In this document: piece by piece, positions 1 through 7,745 of the stretch
Layout: the number at the start of each line of letters is the position of its first letter
Numbering within the stretch: the first letter of the stretch is position 1
From: an uncultured Lachnospiraceae bacterium
GTDB taxonomy: Bacteria; Bacillota; Clostridia; Lachnospirales; Lachnospiraceae
Assembly: GCA_900316855.1 (NCBI GenBank)
Contig: ONEK01000001.1
Coordinates: 1 to 64,000, forward strand
Direction: 5' to 3'
Length of the DNA stretch: 64,000 bases
Notes under the pieces: generated by a model
Seen by the model: the letters and a program-made list of their open reading frames with translations, nothing else
Database searches by the model: none
What the model was told of the DNA's origin: nothing
Translations under genes and position numbers: made by a program

Positions 1-27
1 TGCTGTTAAGGAAGAATGTCTTCGAAA

Positions 28-99
28 GCCCTGATAGCTCAATGGTAGAGCACGCGGCTGTTAACCGCGGTGTTGCAGGTTCGAGCCCTGCTTGGGGCG
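28..99 (+). tRNA. tRNA-Asn (anticodon GTT)
   Basis: The acceptor strands GCCCTGA (28-34) and TTGGGGC (92-98) pair. The anticodon stem CGCGG/CCGCG (53-57, 65-69) encloses the loop CTGTTAA with GTT at 60-62. The T arm carries GTTCGAGCC. A T run follows directly and may end the transcript. No CCA is encoded. This is the first of three tRNA genes on the same strand. Confidence 0.95.
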
Positions 100-152
100 T
101 TTTTTCATCCGAAGCTTGAGATCACGGGCTTCGTTTGGTAAGATATAGCATA

Positions 153-220
153 TGGCTCCGTGGTCAAAGGTTAAGACATCCCGATGCCCGAGCGGAGCGA
201 GGGCTATTTTCACGGCGGCC
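153..220 (+). pseudogene. scrambled tRNA-Glu fragment ending in a palindrome
   Basis: Bases 153-180 repeat the first part of the intact tRNA-Glu downstream (249-276), from the acceptor strand through the D arm, with one base missing in the D loop. An unrelated stretch of about 17 bases follows. Then 198-216 is a perfect palindrome, TTTCACGGC-G-GCCGTGAAA. Its left arm copies the tRNA-Glu anticodon 3' side and its right arm, running to 220, is the inverted copy of GCCCTTTCACGG. No complete cloverleaf can form, so this is a rearranged duplicate and not a gene. It may be the scar of an integration event or of hairpin-mediated replication slippage. Confidence 0.65.
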
Positions 221-248
221 GTGAAAGGGCTCTATAAGAAACATATAT

Positions 249-320
249 GGCTCCGTGGTCAAGAGGTTAAGACATCGCCCTTTCACGGCGGTAACATGGG
301 TTCAATTCCCGTCGGAGTCA
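249..320 (+). tRNA. tRNA-Glu (anticodon TTC)
   Basis: The acceptor strands GGCTCCG (249-255) and CGGAGTC (313-319) pair, with A320 as discriminator. The anticodon stem CGCC/GGCG holds the loop CTTTCAC with anticodon TTC. The T arm GGGTTCAATTCCC is standard. No CCA is encoded. A broken partial copy lies just upstream. Confidence 0.95.
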
Positions 321-335
321 CTCGCAATTTCATAT

Positions 336-406
336 GGTGTCGTAGCCAAGTGGTAAGGCGTGGGTCTGCAAAACCCTGATCACCAGTTCAAATCTGGTCG
401 ACACCT
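336..406 (+). tRNA. tRNA-Cys (anticodon GCA)
   Basis: The acceptor strands GGTGTCG (336-342) and CGACACC (399-405) pair, with T406 as discriminator. The anticodon loop CTGCAAA carries GCA. The T arm CCAGTTCAAATCTGG is canonical. It lies 15 bases after tRNA-Glu and is probably co-transcribed, with a hairpin terminator right behind it. Confidence 0.95.
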
Positions 407-411
407 CTGGC

Positions 412-443
412 AGGGGGTTTCCTTTTGGAAATCCCTTTTTTTA
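412..443 (+). terminator. Rho-independent terminator of the tRNA cluster
   Basis: The stem AGGGGGTTTCC / GGAAATCCCT has a TTTT loop and is followed by seven or more T. It closes the Asn-Glu-Cys tRNA unit. Confidence 0.8.
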
Positions 444-537
444 ATATTTCCTGTGCGGAGCATGCGGGGATATGCTAGTATAAAGGAAATAAGCGGGACA
501 TGACACAGATTATTTGTGAGGACGGGAGCAGAACAGC

Positions 538-720
538 ATGAGAGATCCAAAGGGCGAGCTGGTATCTACAATCGGCAAATTCACTATCTATGAGCACCTG
601 GAGGCTTTTGATGTATATAAAGGCGAGGAGCTGCTGAAGTCCGGGTTCCGATACCGGAGCGAGGCCGAGAATTACTGCGCGGATGTCAGCGCGCGGGAGC
701 TTCGTAACATGATGCTGTAA
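538..720 (+). CDS. small hypothetical protein (60 aa)
   Basis: A 60-residue protein I do not recognise. It is charged, has no membrane segment or signal peptide, and has one Cys near the C-terminus. A phase of about 30 residues (IGKFTIYEHLEAFDVY, then a Lys/Glu-rich turn and FRYRSEAE) suggests one compact alpha/beta fold. A purine-rich GGACGGGAG site lies about 11 bases upstream of the ATG. The gene stands alone between the tRNA terminator and its own hairpin terminator, which supports a real single-gene unit. Function is unknown. Confidence 0.6.
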   Translation: MRDPKGELVSTIGKFTIYEHLEAFDVYKGEELLKSGFRYRSEAENYCADVSARELRNMML

Positions 721-769
721 TATGCTGTCAATCTGGATCGGATTCAGGTGATTTGACATGTTTTTTTTA

Positions 770-799
770 AAGGGCTGCCGGACACGGCAGCTCTTTTTT
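770..799 (+). terminator. Rho-independent terminator after the 60-aa gene
   Basis: The stem AGGGCTGCCG / CGGCAGCTCT contains one G-T pair, has a four-base loop, and is followed by six T. It lies about 50 bases behind the stop codon of the small gene. Confidence 0.85.
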
Positions 800-864
800 A
801 GCACAGAAATGAACGAACGGCATGGACTATTTTGTCGTCTTTTCGGAAACTCCCGTTTTCCGCT

Positions 865-899
865 TTTAACAAAGTTCCTGACTTTTTATAATGAAAGTC
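865..899 (+). promoter_or_regulatory. probable araA promoter with an inverted repeat over the -10 box
   Basis: TATAAT at 887-892 is preceded, 16 bases upstream, by TTTAAC at 865-870. The inverted repeat GACTTT (880-885) / AAAGTC (894-899) encloses the -10 box, where a bound repressor would block transcription. The sequence does not resemble the Bacillus AraR site, so the regulator is unknown. The 5' leader to araA is about 120 bases; I see no clear structure in it. Confidence 0.45.
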
Positions 900-1015
900 A
901 TCAGGAGGGACCTGTGGCAGCCGCAGTGTATAAGCGTTTTCGGAGGTGAATACTTCTGCGGAGGAAACAGGCTTCAGTCAATTGTTTCGAAGCAAGGAAA
1001 AGGAGAGCATGTAAC

Positions 1016-2446
1016 ATGGAAAAACTGTACTTTATTGTGGGCAGCCAGGATCTGTACGGCGAGGAATGCCTGAAACAGGTAGCTGCCGACGCCGCTGCCA
1101 TGACGGAATTCCTGAACGGGAAGCTGAGCGACACGATCCGGATCGAGCTGCTTCCGACGGTTGAGACATCGGACATCTGCTTCCAGGATATGAAGAAAGT
1201 CATGGATGACGATGAGTGCGTCGGTGTAATGACCTGGATGCACACGTTTTCGCCTGCCAAGATGTGGATCAAGGGCCTTCAGATTCTGCGCAAGCCGCTG
1301 CTGCACCTGCACACCCAGGCCAACGAGAAGCTTCCGTATGCAGCCATCGATATGGACTTCATGAATCTGAACCAGTCTGCGCACGGCGACCGGGAATACG
1401 GCTATATCCTCGCTCGTCTCGGGATTGCACATGAGGTTGCTGCCGGCTATTACCAGCATGAGGACGTCATCGCGAAGATCCGTCAGTTCGCGCAGGTAGC
1501 AAAAGCAATTCACTTCTCGCACAATACGCTCGTTGCAACATTCGGCAACAACATGCGTGACGTTGCCGTGACGGACGGCAACCGCCTTGAAGCGGAAATT
1601 CAGTACGGCTGGCAGATCAAGTACTGGGGCATCGGCGAGATCGCAAAGCTGGCGGAAGAAGCCTCGGAAGCCGAGGTTGACGCCAAAATGGACGAATATA
1701 CCTCGAAATACACCATGGCAACGGACAATGTGGATTCCGTGCGGCTTCAGGCAAGATACGAAGTGGCGTTCGACAAATTTATCGCACAGAATCACGTGAC
1801 CGCGTTCACGGACAATTTCCAGGACCTGTTCGGACTGCGTCAGCTGCCCGGTATCGCCGCACAGAACCTGATGGCGAAGGGCATCGGCTTCGGACCCGAG
1901 GGAGATTACAAGATCAGCGCCTTCTCAGCAGTTCTGATGAAGATGGCGGAAGGCAGGCAGGGCGCGACGGGCTTCATTGAGGACTACACCTACGACCTGA
2001 CACCCGGGCAGGAGCTGGAGCTTGCGTCCCACATGCTGGAGGTTCCCGCGTCGTTTGCCGTGAACAAGCCGGAAATCCAGGTGCATCCCCTGGGGATCGG
2101 CGGCAAGGAGGATCCTGCACGACTCGTATTTGACGGTGTAACGGGTGACGCCATCCAGGTGACACTCGTTGACATGGGAGACCATTTCCGCATTGTCTGC
2201 GCGGATATTGAGCTCGTGAAGCAGCCTGAGACCATGCCAAAGCTCCCTGTTGCGAGGATCATGTTCCGCCACAAGCCTGATTTCGCGATCGGAACTGCAG
2301 CATGGTGCTACGCTGGCGGCGCGCATCACTCCGTCGTTTCGACAGCTCTGACACGCAGGGATATCGCTCTGTTCGCAAAGCTGACCGGCACCGAGCTCAT
2401 CACCATCGGAGATGACACAACCGAGGCGGATCTCGACCGCATCTGA
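1016..2446 (+). CDS. araA: L-arabinose isomerase
   Basis: Converts L-arabinose to L-ribulose, the first step of cytoplasmic arabinose use. It needs Mn2+. The protein is 476 aa, close to the usual 480-500. The catalytic residues of the family are visible: Glu295 in GFGPEGDYK, Glu322 in GFIEDYTY, His339 in ASHMLE and the His437/438 pair in AGGAHHS. An AAGGAAAAGGAG site precedes the ATG. No araB, araD or transporter gene is adjacent, so the rest of the pathway must lie elsewhere. Regulation probably acts at the upstream promoter, which has an inverted repeat over its -10 box. A hairpin follows the gene. Confidence 0.95.
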   Translation: MEKLYFIVGSQDLYGEECLKQVAADAAAMTEFLNGKLSDTIRIELLPTVETSDICFQDMKKVMDDDECVGVMTWMHTFSPAKMWIKGLQILRKPLLHLHTQANEKLPYAAIDMDFMNLNQSAHGDREYGYILARLGIAHEVAAGYYQHEDVIAKIRQFAQVAKAIHFSHNTLVATFGNNMRDVAVTDGNRLEAEIQYGWQIKYWGIGEIAKLAEEASEAEVDAKMDEYTSKYTMATDNVDSVRLQARYEVAFDKFIAQNHVTAFTDNFQDLFGLRQLPGIAAQNLMAKGIGFGPEGDYKISAFSAVLMKMAEGRQGATGFIEDYTYDLTPGQELELASHMLEVPASFAVNKPEIQVHPLGIGGKEDPARLVFDGVTGDAIQVTLVDMGDHFRIVCADIELVKQPETMPKLPVARIMFRHKPDFAIGTAAWCYAGGAHHSVVSTALTRRDIALFAKLTGTELITIGDDTTEADLDRI

Positions 2447-2546
2447 CCCGCTGCTGAATTTCATTGCACTCCCTGTGCGGGGCTTACTATTGGAACATAC
2501 ACTTTCCGGACAGAGGAGAAGGAACTTACAGAACAGAAAAACGCAG

Positions 2547-2573
2547 TCGCCGTGCCGTAAGGCACGGCGATTT
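2547..2573 (+). terminator. hairpin after araA
   Basis: A perfect 10-bp stem TCGCCGTGCC / GGCACGGCGA with a GTAA loop is followed by TTTGT. The stem is strong but the T run is short, so termination may be partial. Confidence 0.6.
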
Positions 2574-2675
2574 GTGCTATCATGATCTGCGTCAGCCTGA
2601 AATGCGCAAAGGCCATTACGCAGATATTTGCCCGGGACGGGCTGAATCTGACAGACGTTGTGAAAGGACAGGAAT

Positions 2676-3614
2676 TTGAAAACAAAGGTATATATTGACG
2701 GACAGAGCGGCACGACTGGACTGCAGATCTACGACAGAATCGGCAGCCGCGCAGATGTGGAGCTGCTGAGAATTGACGAGGACAAGCGGCATGACGCTAA
2801 GGAGCGCAGGAAGTTCCTGAACGCGGCGGATATCGTGTTCCTGTGCCTTCCGGACGATGGCGCGCGGGAGGCAGTCGCCATGATTGACAACCCGGACGTC
2901 CGTGTCATCGATGCGTCTACGGCGCACCGCACGGCGGAGGGCTGGGTTTACGGCTTCCCGGAGCTCTCGCCGGGGCAGAGGAAGGCGATTGCAGCTGCAA
3001 AGCGTGTTGCGAATCCCGGCTGCCACGCAACCGGGCTGATTTCCACGACGGCGCCGCTCGTGCGTATGGGGATCCTGCCCGCCGATTACCCGGTGACCTG
3101 CACCTCCCTTACGGGATATTCCGGCGGCGGCAGGAAGATGATTGCCGCGTATGAAGCGCCGGACAGGCCGGACGAGCTGTCCGCGCCGGGACTCTACGGG
3201 CTGACACTGCGCCACAAGCACCTGCCGGAGATGCAGAAGATGACAGGCCTTACTTACCCGCCTGTTTTTGTGCCGGTTGTGGATGATTATTACAGGGGAA
3301 TGGCATCGACGATCCTGCTGCAGAACCGCCTGCTGAACGGGAAGCCCGGTGCGGAAGACATTGCAGAGCGCCTGTCGGATTATTACCGCGGCGAGCATTT
3401 CGTGAACGTCGTCCCGTTCGGGACGAACCCGGGCACGATTTATGCCGGTCAGAATGCCGGAACAAACCGGCTGGACATCATCGTCTGCGGCAATGAGGAC
3501 CAGACCGCGGTCACGGCGCTTTTTGACAACCTCGGGAAGGGCGCGTCGGGAGCCGCGGTGCAGAATATGAATATCATGCTGGGACTGGATGAGACGGCCG
3601 GCCTTGAGGATTAA
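2676..3614 (+). CDS. argC: N-acetyl-gamma-glutamyl-phosphate reductase, type 2
   Basis: Catalyses the NADPH-dependent reduction of N-acetylglutamyl phosphate in arginine synthesis. At 312 aa it matches the short (type 2) ArgC form. An SGTTGLQIYDRI nucleotide-binding loop lies at residues 10-22, and the catalytic Cys is residue 116 in NPGCHATG. The start is TTG with AAAGGACAGG just upstream; no in-frame ATG fits better. No other arg gene is in the window, which is unusual because argC normally heads argCJBD. Its stop codon overlaps that of the convergent small gene by four bases. Confidence 0.92.
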   Translation: MKTKVYIDGQSGTTGLQIYDRIGSRADVELLRIDEDKRHDAKERRKFLNAADIVFLCLPDDGAREAVAMIDNPDVRVIDASTAHRTAEGWVYGFPELSPGQRKAIAAAKRVANPGCHATGLISTTAPLVRMGILPADYPVTCTSLTGYSGGGRKMIAAYEAPDRPDELSAPGLYGLTLRHKHLPEMQKMTGLTYPPVFVPVVDDYYRGMASTILLQNRLLNGKPGAEDIAERLSDYYRGEHFVNVVPFGTNPGTIYAGQNAGTNRLDIIVCGNEDQTAVTALFDNLGKGASGAAVQNMNIMLGLDETAGLED

Positions 3615-3805
3615 GCCTTCTCCTTCCCGCTCTGATCCCCGGAGATCGCTTCTTCGATTTCATCCATCTCCTTTTCCAGCTGTGCCTTTTCCAGGGCGCG
3701 CTGGCGGAGAATCTCATCCTCGGGATCATGGACGACTGTGGGAGTATGATAGCCCACATCCGGAAGCCTGGATACGTTGATTTTGATCGTTGCTTTACCG
3801 CTCAT
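3611..3805 (-). CDS. small hypothetical protein (64 aa)
   Basis: A 64-residue soluble protein that I do not recognise. The first 30 residues look beta-rich. The rest is a charged helix (about residues 30-55) with heptad-like spacing and could form a coiled coil. The ATG at 3805 has an excellent GAGGAGGA site eight bases upstream, which is why I prefer it to an upstream ATG that would add 12 residues. It is convergent with argC, with overlapping stop codons. Function is unknown. Confidence 0.6.
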   Translation of the reverse strand: MSGKATIKINVSRLPDVGYHTPTVVHDPEDEILRQRALEKAQLEKEMDEIEEAISGDQSGKEKA

Positions 3806-3894
3806 GACAGTCCTCCTCGATAACGGGCTCCTGCCCCTCAAAGGATTATCGTCATACTGTTTAAGTACTATTATACATGGATTCCGGCAGACTG

Positions 3895-5208
3895 CTATTT
3901 CGTCCAGACTGCCCTGAGAGTGACAGAAGGAAGCTCTGTTTCGTACAGGGTTGCCTTCTGTTTTTCATTGGTCGTGATGTAGGCTGTTCCGTCAATGACG
4001 GTGACGTCCTCGGCTTCGTTGGGGATATCAAGCGTCCACGCGCCGATATAGTCGCCCTCGTGCGTGAATACGTTGATCCTCTGCTTTGTCTTCCATTCGT
4101 AGCCTTGGAACCCGGCGCTTACGGCGTAGATGAAGTTTGCGTCCGCGGCGATGCCCTGCGAGGAGAAGTGCTGCGTGTAGTACTGGTCCGCCTCGGTAAT
4201 GGACAGCGTTTTCATCTCGTCATTCAGGACGCAGAACGAATTGCGGCTGCCCTCATTGCGTCCGATCACGTAGAAGTGGTGATCCTCGTAGGCAATAGCC
4301 CATATGTTTGTCAGCAGGGGAAAATTCCATTCCTTCACCTTTTTGAAGTTATGGTCCACCTCGAGGACGCCGCCCGGATAATCCTCGAGAGAGCCGCCCT
4401 CCGCGATGTAGAAATGCCCGTTATCGGGATTGTAGCAGATGCCGTTTCCGTGGTCGAACGCAAGGTTGCGGGCGCGCTTTACGACCTTTCCGGTACTGAG
4501 GTCGTACTGGGTGAGTACGGTTTCATAGTGGGAGAGATCCCCGTCGTAGTAGCTCTCGTCATTGATGCCGGCAGCCGTGACGAGGTACTGCTTCCCGTTT
4601 TCCACGAAGACGACGGAGCCCTGTGTGCTCCGGAACGTGTATTTGCTGTTTTCGGGTTTGCCCGCGTCTACGGTGATGATTTTGCGCGAATACGTATTGC
4701 CGGAATCGAGGTTCCTGACGGTACCGAGGTTCAGGATCAGGTTACCGGACTCGTCCTTCCAGCCCTTGAGGCGGTATCCCTTTTTGTAGAACTGGTTCTG
4801 GGGCAGCTTCGTCTTCTGGTCATACAGGGCATAGATATCGTCCATTTCGCCGCTCGTTTCACCGCTGCCGTCGAAATGAATGATGTACATCTGTGGCTCC
4901 CAGAGTGCGTACAGTGTCATGGATGAGGGACTTTTTATGACGGCCTTTTCGTCGTAATCCGCACTGACTGCCTTTGCTGACGTGGCCCACCCCCGGAAGA
5001 TGTATCCGTAGCGCCGGAACTCGTTCGCGGGGAGCGTGACCTTTCCGCCGCTGATGGCAACGGACTTCATGGTTCCGGTTCCGCCATTGGCGTTAAACCG
5101 GATGGTGCCGGATGCGGCATCCGCCCTCGTACCGGTCAGAGTCAGCACGAGAAGACACAGTGCAGCAGCATACAGCATTCTGCGAAAAACAATTGAAACC
5201 TGACGCAT
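3895..5208 (-). CDS. secreted protein with InlB-type repeats and a beta-propeller-like domain
   Basis: A predicted secreted protein of 437 aa. From the ATG at 5208 (AGGAA upstream), residues 1-31 form a signal peptide ending ADA-A. Two InlB B-repeat/Listeria-Bacteroides-type modules follow at about 35-85 and 90-150, each with the FRGWA or LKGWK and LYALWE signature. The remaining 280 residues contain repeating blade-like strands ending in Tyr/Ile-Ala (for example IYAVSAGF and AYITTNEKQ) and resemble an NHL or strictosidine-type propeller. No LPXTG anchor or TM segment is visible at the C-terminus, so release or non-covalent wall attachment is likely. A role in surface binding is inference. 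ATG codons at 5226 or 5262 would only lengthen the N-terminus. Confidence 0.75.
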   Translation of the reverse strand: MRQVSIVFRRMLYAAALCLLVLTLTGTRADAASGTIRFNANGGTGTMKSVAISGGKVTLPANEFRRYGYIFRGWATSAKAVSADYDEKAVIKSPSSMTLYALWEPQMYIIHFDGSGETSGEMDDIYALYDQKTKLPQNQFYKKGYRLKGWKDESGNLILNLGTVRNLDSGNTYSRKIITVDAGKPENSKYTFRSTQGSVVFVENGKQYLVTAAGINDESYYDGDLSHYETVLTQYDLSTGKVVKRARNLAFDHGNGICYNPDNGHFYIAEGGSLEDYPGGVLEVDHNFKKVKEWNFPLLTNIWAIAYEDHHFYVIGRNEGSRNSFCVLNDEMKTLSITEADQYYTQHFSSQGIAADANFIYAVSAGFQGYEWKTKQRINVFTHEGDYIGAWTLDIPNEAEDVTVIDGTAYITTNEKQKATLYETELPSVTLRAVWTK

Positions 5209-5338
5209 TGATATTCCTGTTACCATATCCGAATTCAGACTGCGGGACGCAATAGTGCGCATACGGCTTCTTTGTGCATATTGCCGGTCTGGCAGCCCTG
5301 TCAGTCATAAGTCTATCACACAATATTGCGTTTTGCTG

Positions 5339-5344
5339 TATAAT
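5339..5344 (+). promoter_or_regulatory. candidate -10 box of the four-repeat secreted protein
   Basis: TATAAT lies 83 bases upstream of the ATG at 5427, in the AT-richer divergent gap. No convincing -35 is visible at the right distance. Confidence 0.35.
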
Positions 5345-5426
5345 AGCAGGAAGGGTACAGGGTTCGCTTATTCTGATCTTCGTATGGGTTGGAGCTTACA
5401 GGTTCCGTAATACGAAAGGAGATCAG

Positions 5427-6479
5427 ATGAAAACGACAACAAACCATGCAGGAAGCCGGATCAGCCTTGCGCTGGCCATTATGGTTGTGCTGCTGCTTCT
5501 GCCTGCGCAGCAGGTCTTCGCAGTTTCAACATCGACGTTCAATGCCATTATCACAGGCGGGTCCGGCAGTGACCTTCTGTGTCTTCAGGTCCCCGGTCAG
5601 GCCGGCACCATGAAGGTGAAGCTCGATTCGTCGACAAGCATCGGCACGAGGAACCTCCTGCCGGGTCAGAAGATTGCCATCACGGTTTACCGCGGCTCGG
5701 ATGCCTACCTGCACGCCTCGGCGGTCACCGCGGTGAAGACGGTCGAAAATGTGACTGTCAACAGGACCGATACCGCGGATGTATCGGGTACGATCGCGGA
5801 GGGAACGACGTCTGACCTCATCCTGCTGGATGTGGACAACGGGCAGATGCGGATCAAACTGGACAGTGATACGGACCTCTCCGGCGTGAACGCGCTTCTC
5901 GTCGGCAGTAAGGTGAAGATCACGTGCGGAAGAGGGTCGGACGCTTATATGCATGCCATCCGGATCACCGGGTCCGGCCGCAGCTCGTCAGCATCGTCAG
6001 CAGCCGGTGACACCGGCATTCCGGCGAACACGATCAAGGTCTCCGGAACCGTGAAAAAGGGCGGCAATGCCGGCACTCTGTATCTGGGAACGAACAGCGG
6101 AACCATGATCATCCGGCTGGATTCGGACACGGACATTTCGAGCGGCAGAATCATGACGGAGGGAACAGGTGCCAGCGCCGCGGTTTACCGCGGAAGTGAT
6201 GCGTACCTGCACGCAGCGGCCCTCTACAACGAAGATTATACACTCTCCGATGTCAGGGGAGATGCTTCCCATATTATTCCGGTTTCCGGAACCATCAACA
6301 GCAGGACAACGCCGAATACGCTTTACCTGGACACGACCGGCGGTACGATGACGATCCGCTTTGACAGCTCCTCGGATCTGTCGAAGTGCGGCGTCCTGTA
6401 CAGCGGGAGAAAGGTCAGCGTTGTCTGCGCACGCGGCGATGACGAATATCTGCATGTGCTGTCCGTGACAACGAACTGA
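5427..6479 (+). CDS. secreted protein built of four tandem repeats of about 70 residues
   Basis: 350 aa with a clear signal peptide (residues 1-32, ending VFA). The rest is four copies of one module, starting at about residues 36, 115, 200 and 280. Each reads VSGTI...LYLD...GTM.I(K/R)LDSDTDLS...G.KV.I...RGSDAYLHA. The alternating strands suggest a small beta-barrel or OB-like unit. I do not know a named family. The ATG at 5427 has AAAGGAGATCAG before it; a longer ORF reaches further upstream but would bury the signal peptide. It is divergent from the InlB-type secreted gene and followed by a lipoprotein gene, so this is a small cluster of envelope or exported proteins. Confidence 0.75.
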   Translation: MKTTTNHAGSRISLALAIMVVLLLLPAQQVFAVSTSTFNAIITGGSGSDLLCLQVPGQAGTMKVKLDSSTSIGTRNLLPGQKIAITVYRGSDAYLHASAVTAVKTVENVTVNRTDTADVSGTIAEGTTSDLILLDVDNGQMRIKLDSDTDLSGVNALLVGSKVKITCGRGSDAYMHAIRITGSGRSSSASSAAGDTGIPANTIKVSGTVKKGGNAGTLYLGTNSGTMIIRLDSDTDISSGRIMTEGTGASAAVYRGSDAYLHAAALYNEDYTLSDVRGDASHIIPVSGTINSRTTPNTLYLDTTGGTMTIRFDSSSDLSKCGVLYSGRKVSVVCARGDDEYLHVLSVTTN

Positions 6480-6555
6480 TGCAGAGACCGGAATATAACA
6501 CAGAAGTTTACAGGAAACGAAGCCTTTCATAAACAGGGCGAGGGAGGAGATTCAC

Positions 6556-7740
6556 ATGCGCATAAACAGGATTGCGGCCTGCATGATGACGGCGGTACTG
6601 GCGGCCGGACTCATTGCCGGGTGCGGGGAATCAGCGGAAAATGTGTCCACCCTTCCGAACCTGTGGTCCTCCATTCCCGACGATGCCTGGCCGGCACCGC
6701 CCGAGCAAGAGGAGCCGGAGCAGCAGGCGGAGGCTGATATTCCGGAGGGAATGTACCTGTCGGAGCTGACGAACGAGCCGATCGACGAGAGCCTGAAGGA
6801 CCAGCGCCCGGCGGCGTTTATGATCGACAATGATTCGAGGGCCCTGCCCCACTTCGGCATTCAGAACGCGGATGTCATCTATGAGCTGATGAACAGCACG
6901 GCGAACAACCGCATCACGCGGCTCATGTGCCTGTTCAAGGACTGGGAAGCCATCGAAAAGGTCGGTTCCATCCGCTCCGTACGCCCCACGAACATCATCC
7001 TCGCTTCCGAGTGGAACGCGTTCCTGTGCCATGACGGAGGGCCGTTCTATATTGACGAGTATTTTGCCAAGGGGTACATGGACCACTTCTCCGGGACGTT
7101 CTCGCGTGTCAGCAACGGCAAGTCCCTGGAGTTCACGGAGTTCTGCCTGACGGGCGATCTGGACAAGAATTTCAACAACAATCCGAGCGTATCCAGAACG
7201 TACAACAGCTATAAGCCTTCCGACGAGACGCATTTCAACTTCGTGCCCTACGGTACGGAAACAGAACTCTCCGATAAAGAGGGAGCGATTCCCTGCACGG
7301 AAATTTCATTCCCGTTTTACAATTCCAGTTCGAAGCTCGTCTACAACGAGGACACGAAAACATACGATTACTGGGAGTACGGCGCGGTGTCGGAGGACGG
7401 ACAGACCGGCGACCGCGTCACGTTCAAGAACGCGATCGTGCAGGACTGCAGCTTCCACCAGTATGATGACAACGGCTATATGATCTACAACGTCATCCAG
7501 TCCAACCAGCCCGGCTATTACCTGACGGACGGATACGCCATCCCCATCACCTGGACGAAGGAAGGGGAGAATGAGATCACCCGGTTTTACGACGTGGACA
7601 ACAACGAGATCCAGATCAATACCGGGAAGACCTATGTCACACTGATTCCTTCCGATACGTGGAGCGAGGTCTCCCTTTCCGGCGGGGATGAGGCAGAAAC
7701 TGATTCCGGCAATGCGGAGAACGCGTCCGCCGGCACCTGA
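6556..7740 (+). CDS. DUF3048 (YerB-type) lipoprotein
   Basis: A 394-aa lipoprotein. The signal sequence ends in the lipobox LIAGC, so Cys23 is probably lipidated. A Pro/Glu-rich linker follows to about residue 60. The DUF3048 domain then starts with RPAAFMIDNDSRA and contains the typical segments VGSIRSVRP and HDGG. This family is exported and found in many Firmicutes; its biochemical role is not established, although some members carry peptidoglycan-related contexts. GGGAGGAGA precedes the ATG. The next gene begins five bases after the stop, so the two are probably co-translated. Confidence 0.85.
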   Translation: MRINRIAACMMTAVLAAGLIAGCGESAENVSTLPNLWSSIPDDAWPAPPEQEEPEQQAEADIPEGMYLSELTNEPIDESLKDQRPAAFMIDNDSRALPHFGIQNADVIYELMNSTANNRITRLMCLFKDWEAIEKVGSIRSVRPTNIILASEWNAFLCHDGGPFYIDEYFAKGYMDHFSGTFSRVSNGKSLEFTEFCLTGDLDKNFNNNPSVSRTYNSYKPSDETHFNFVPYGTETELSDKEGAIPCTEISFPFYNSSSKLVYNEDTKTYDYWEYGAVSEDGQTGDRVTFKNAIVQDCSFHQYDDNGYMIYNVIQSNQPGYYLTDGYAIPITWTKEGENEITRFYDVDNNEIQINTGKTYVTLIPSDTWSEVSLSGGDEAETDSGNAENASAGT

Positions 7741-7745
7741 TTTCC

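Noticed and set aside
152-379. 75-codon frame over the tRNA cluster
   Set aside because: It runs through intact tRNA-Glu and tRNA-Cys genes and cannot be a protein gene.
3877-4926. 349-codon plus-strand frame inside the InlB-type secreted gene
   Set aside because: The minus-strand frame has a signal peptide and repeats; the plus-strand frame has neither.
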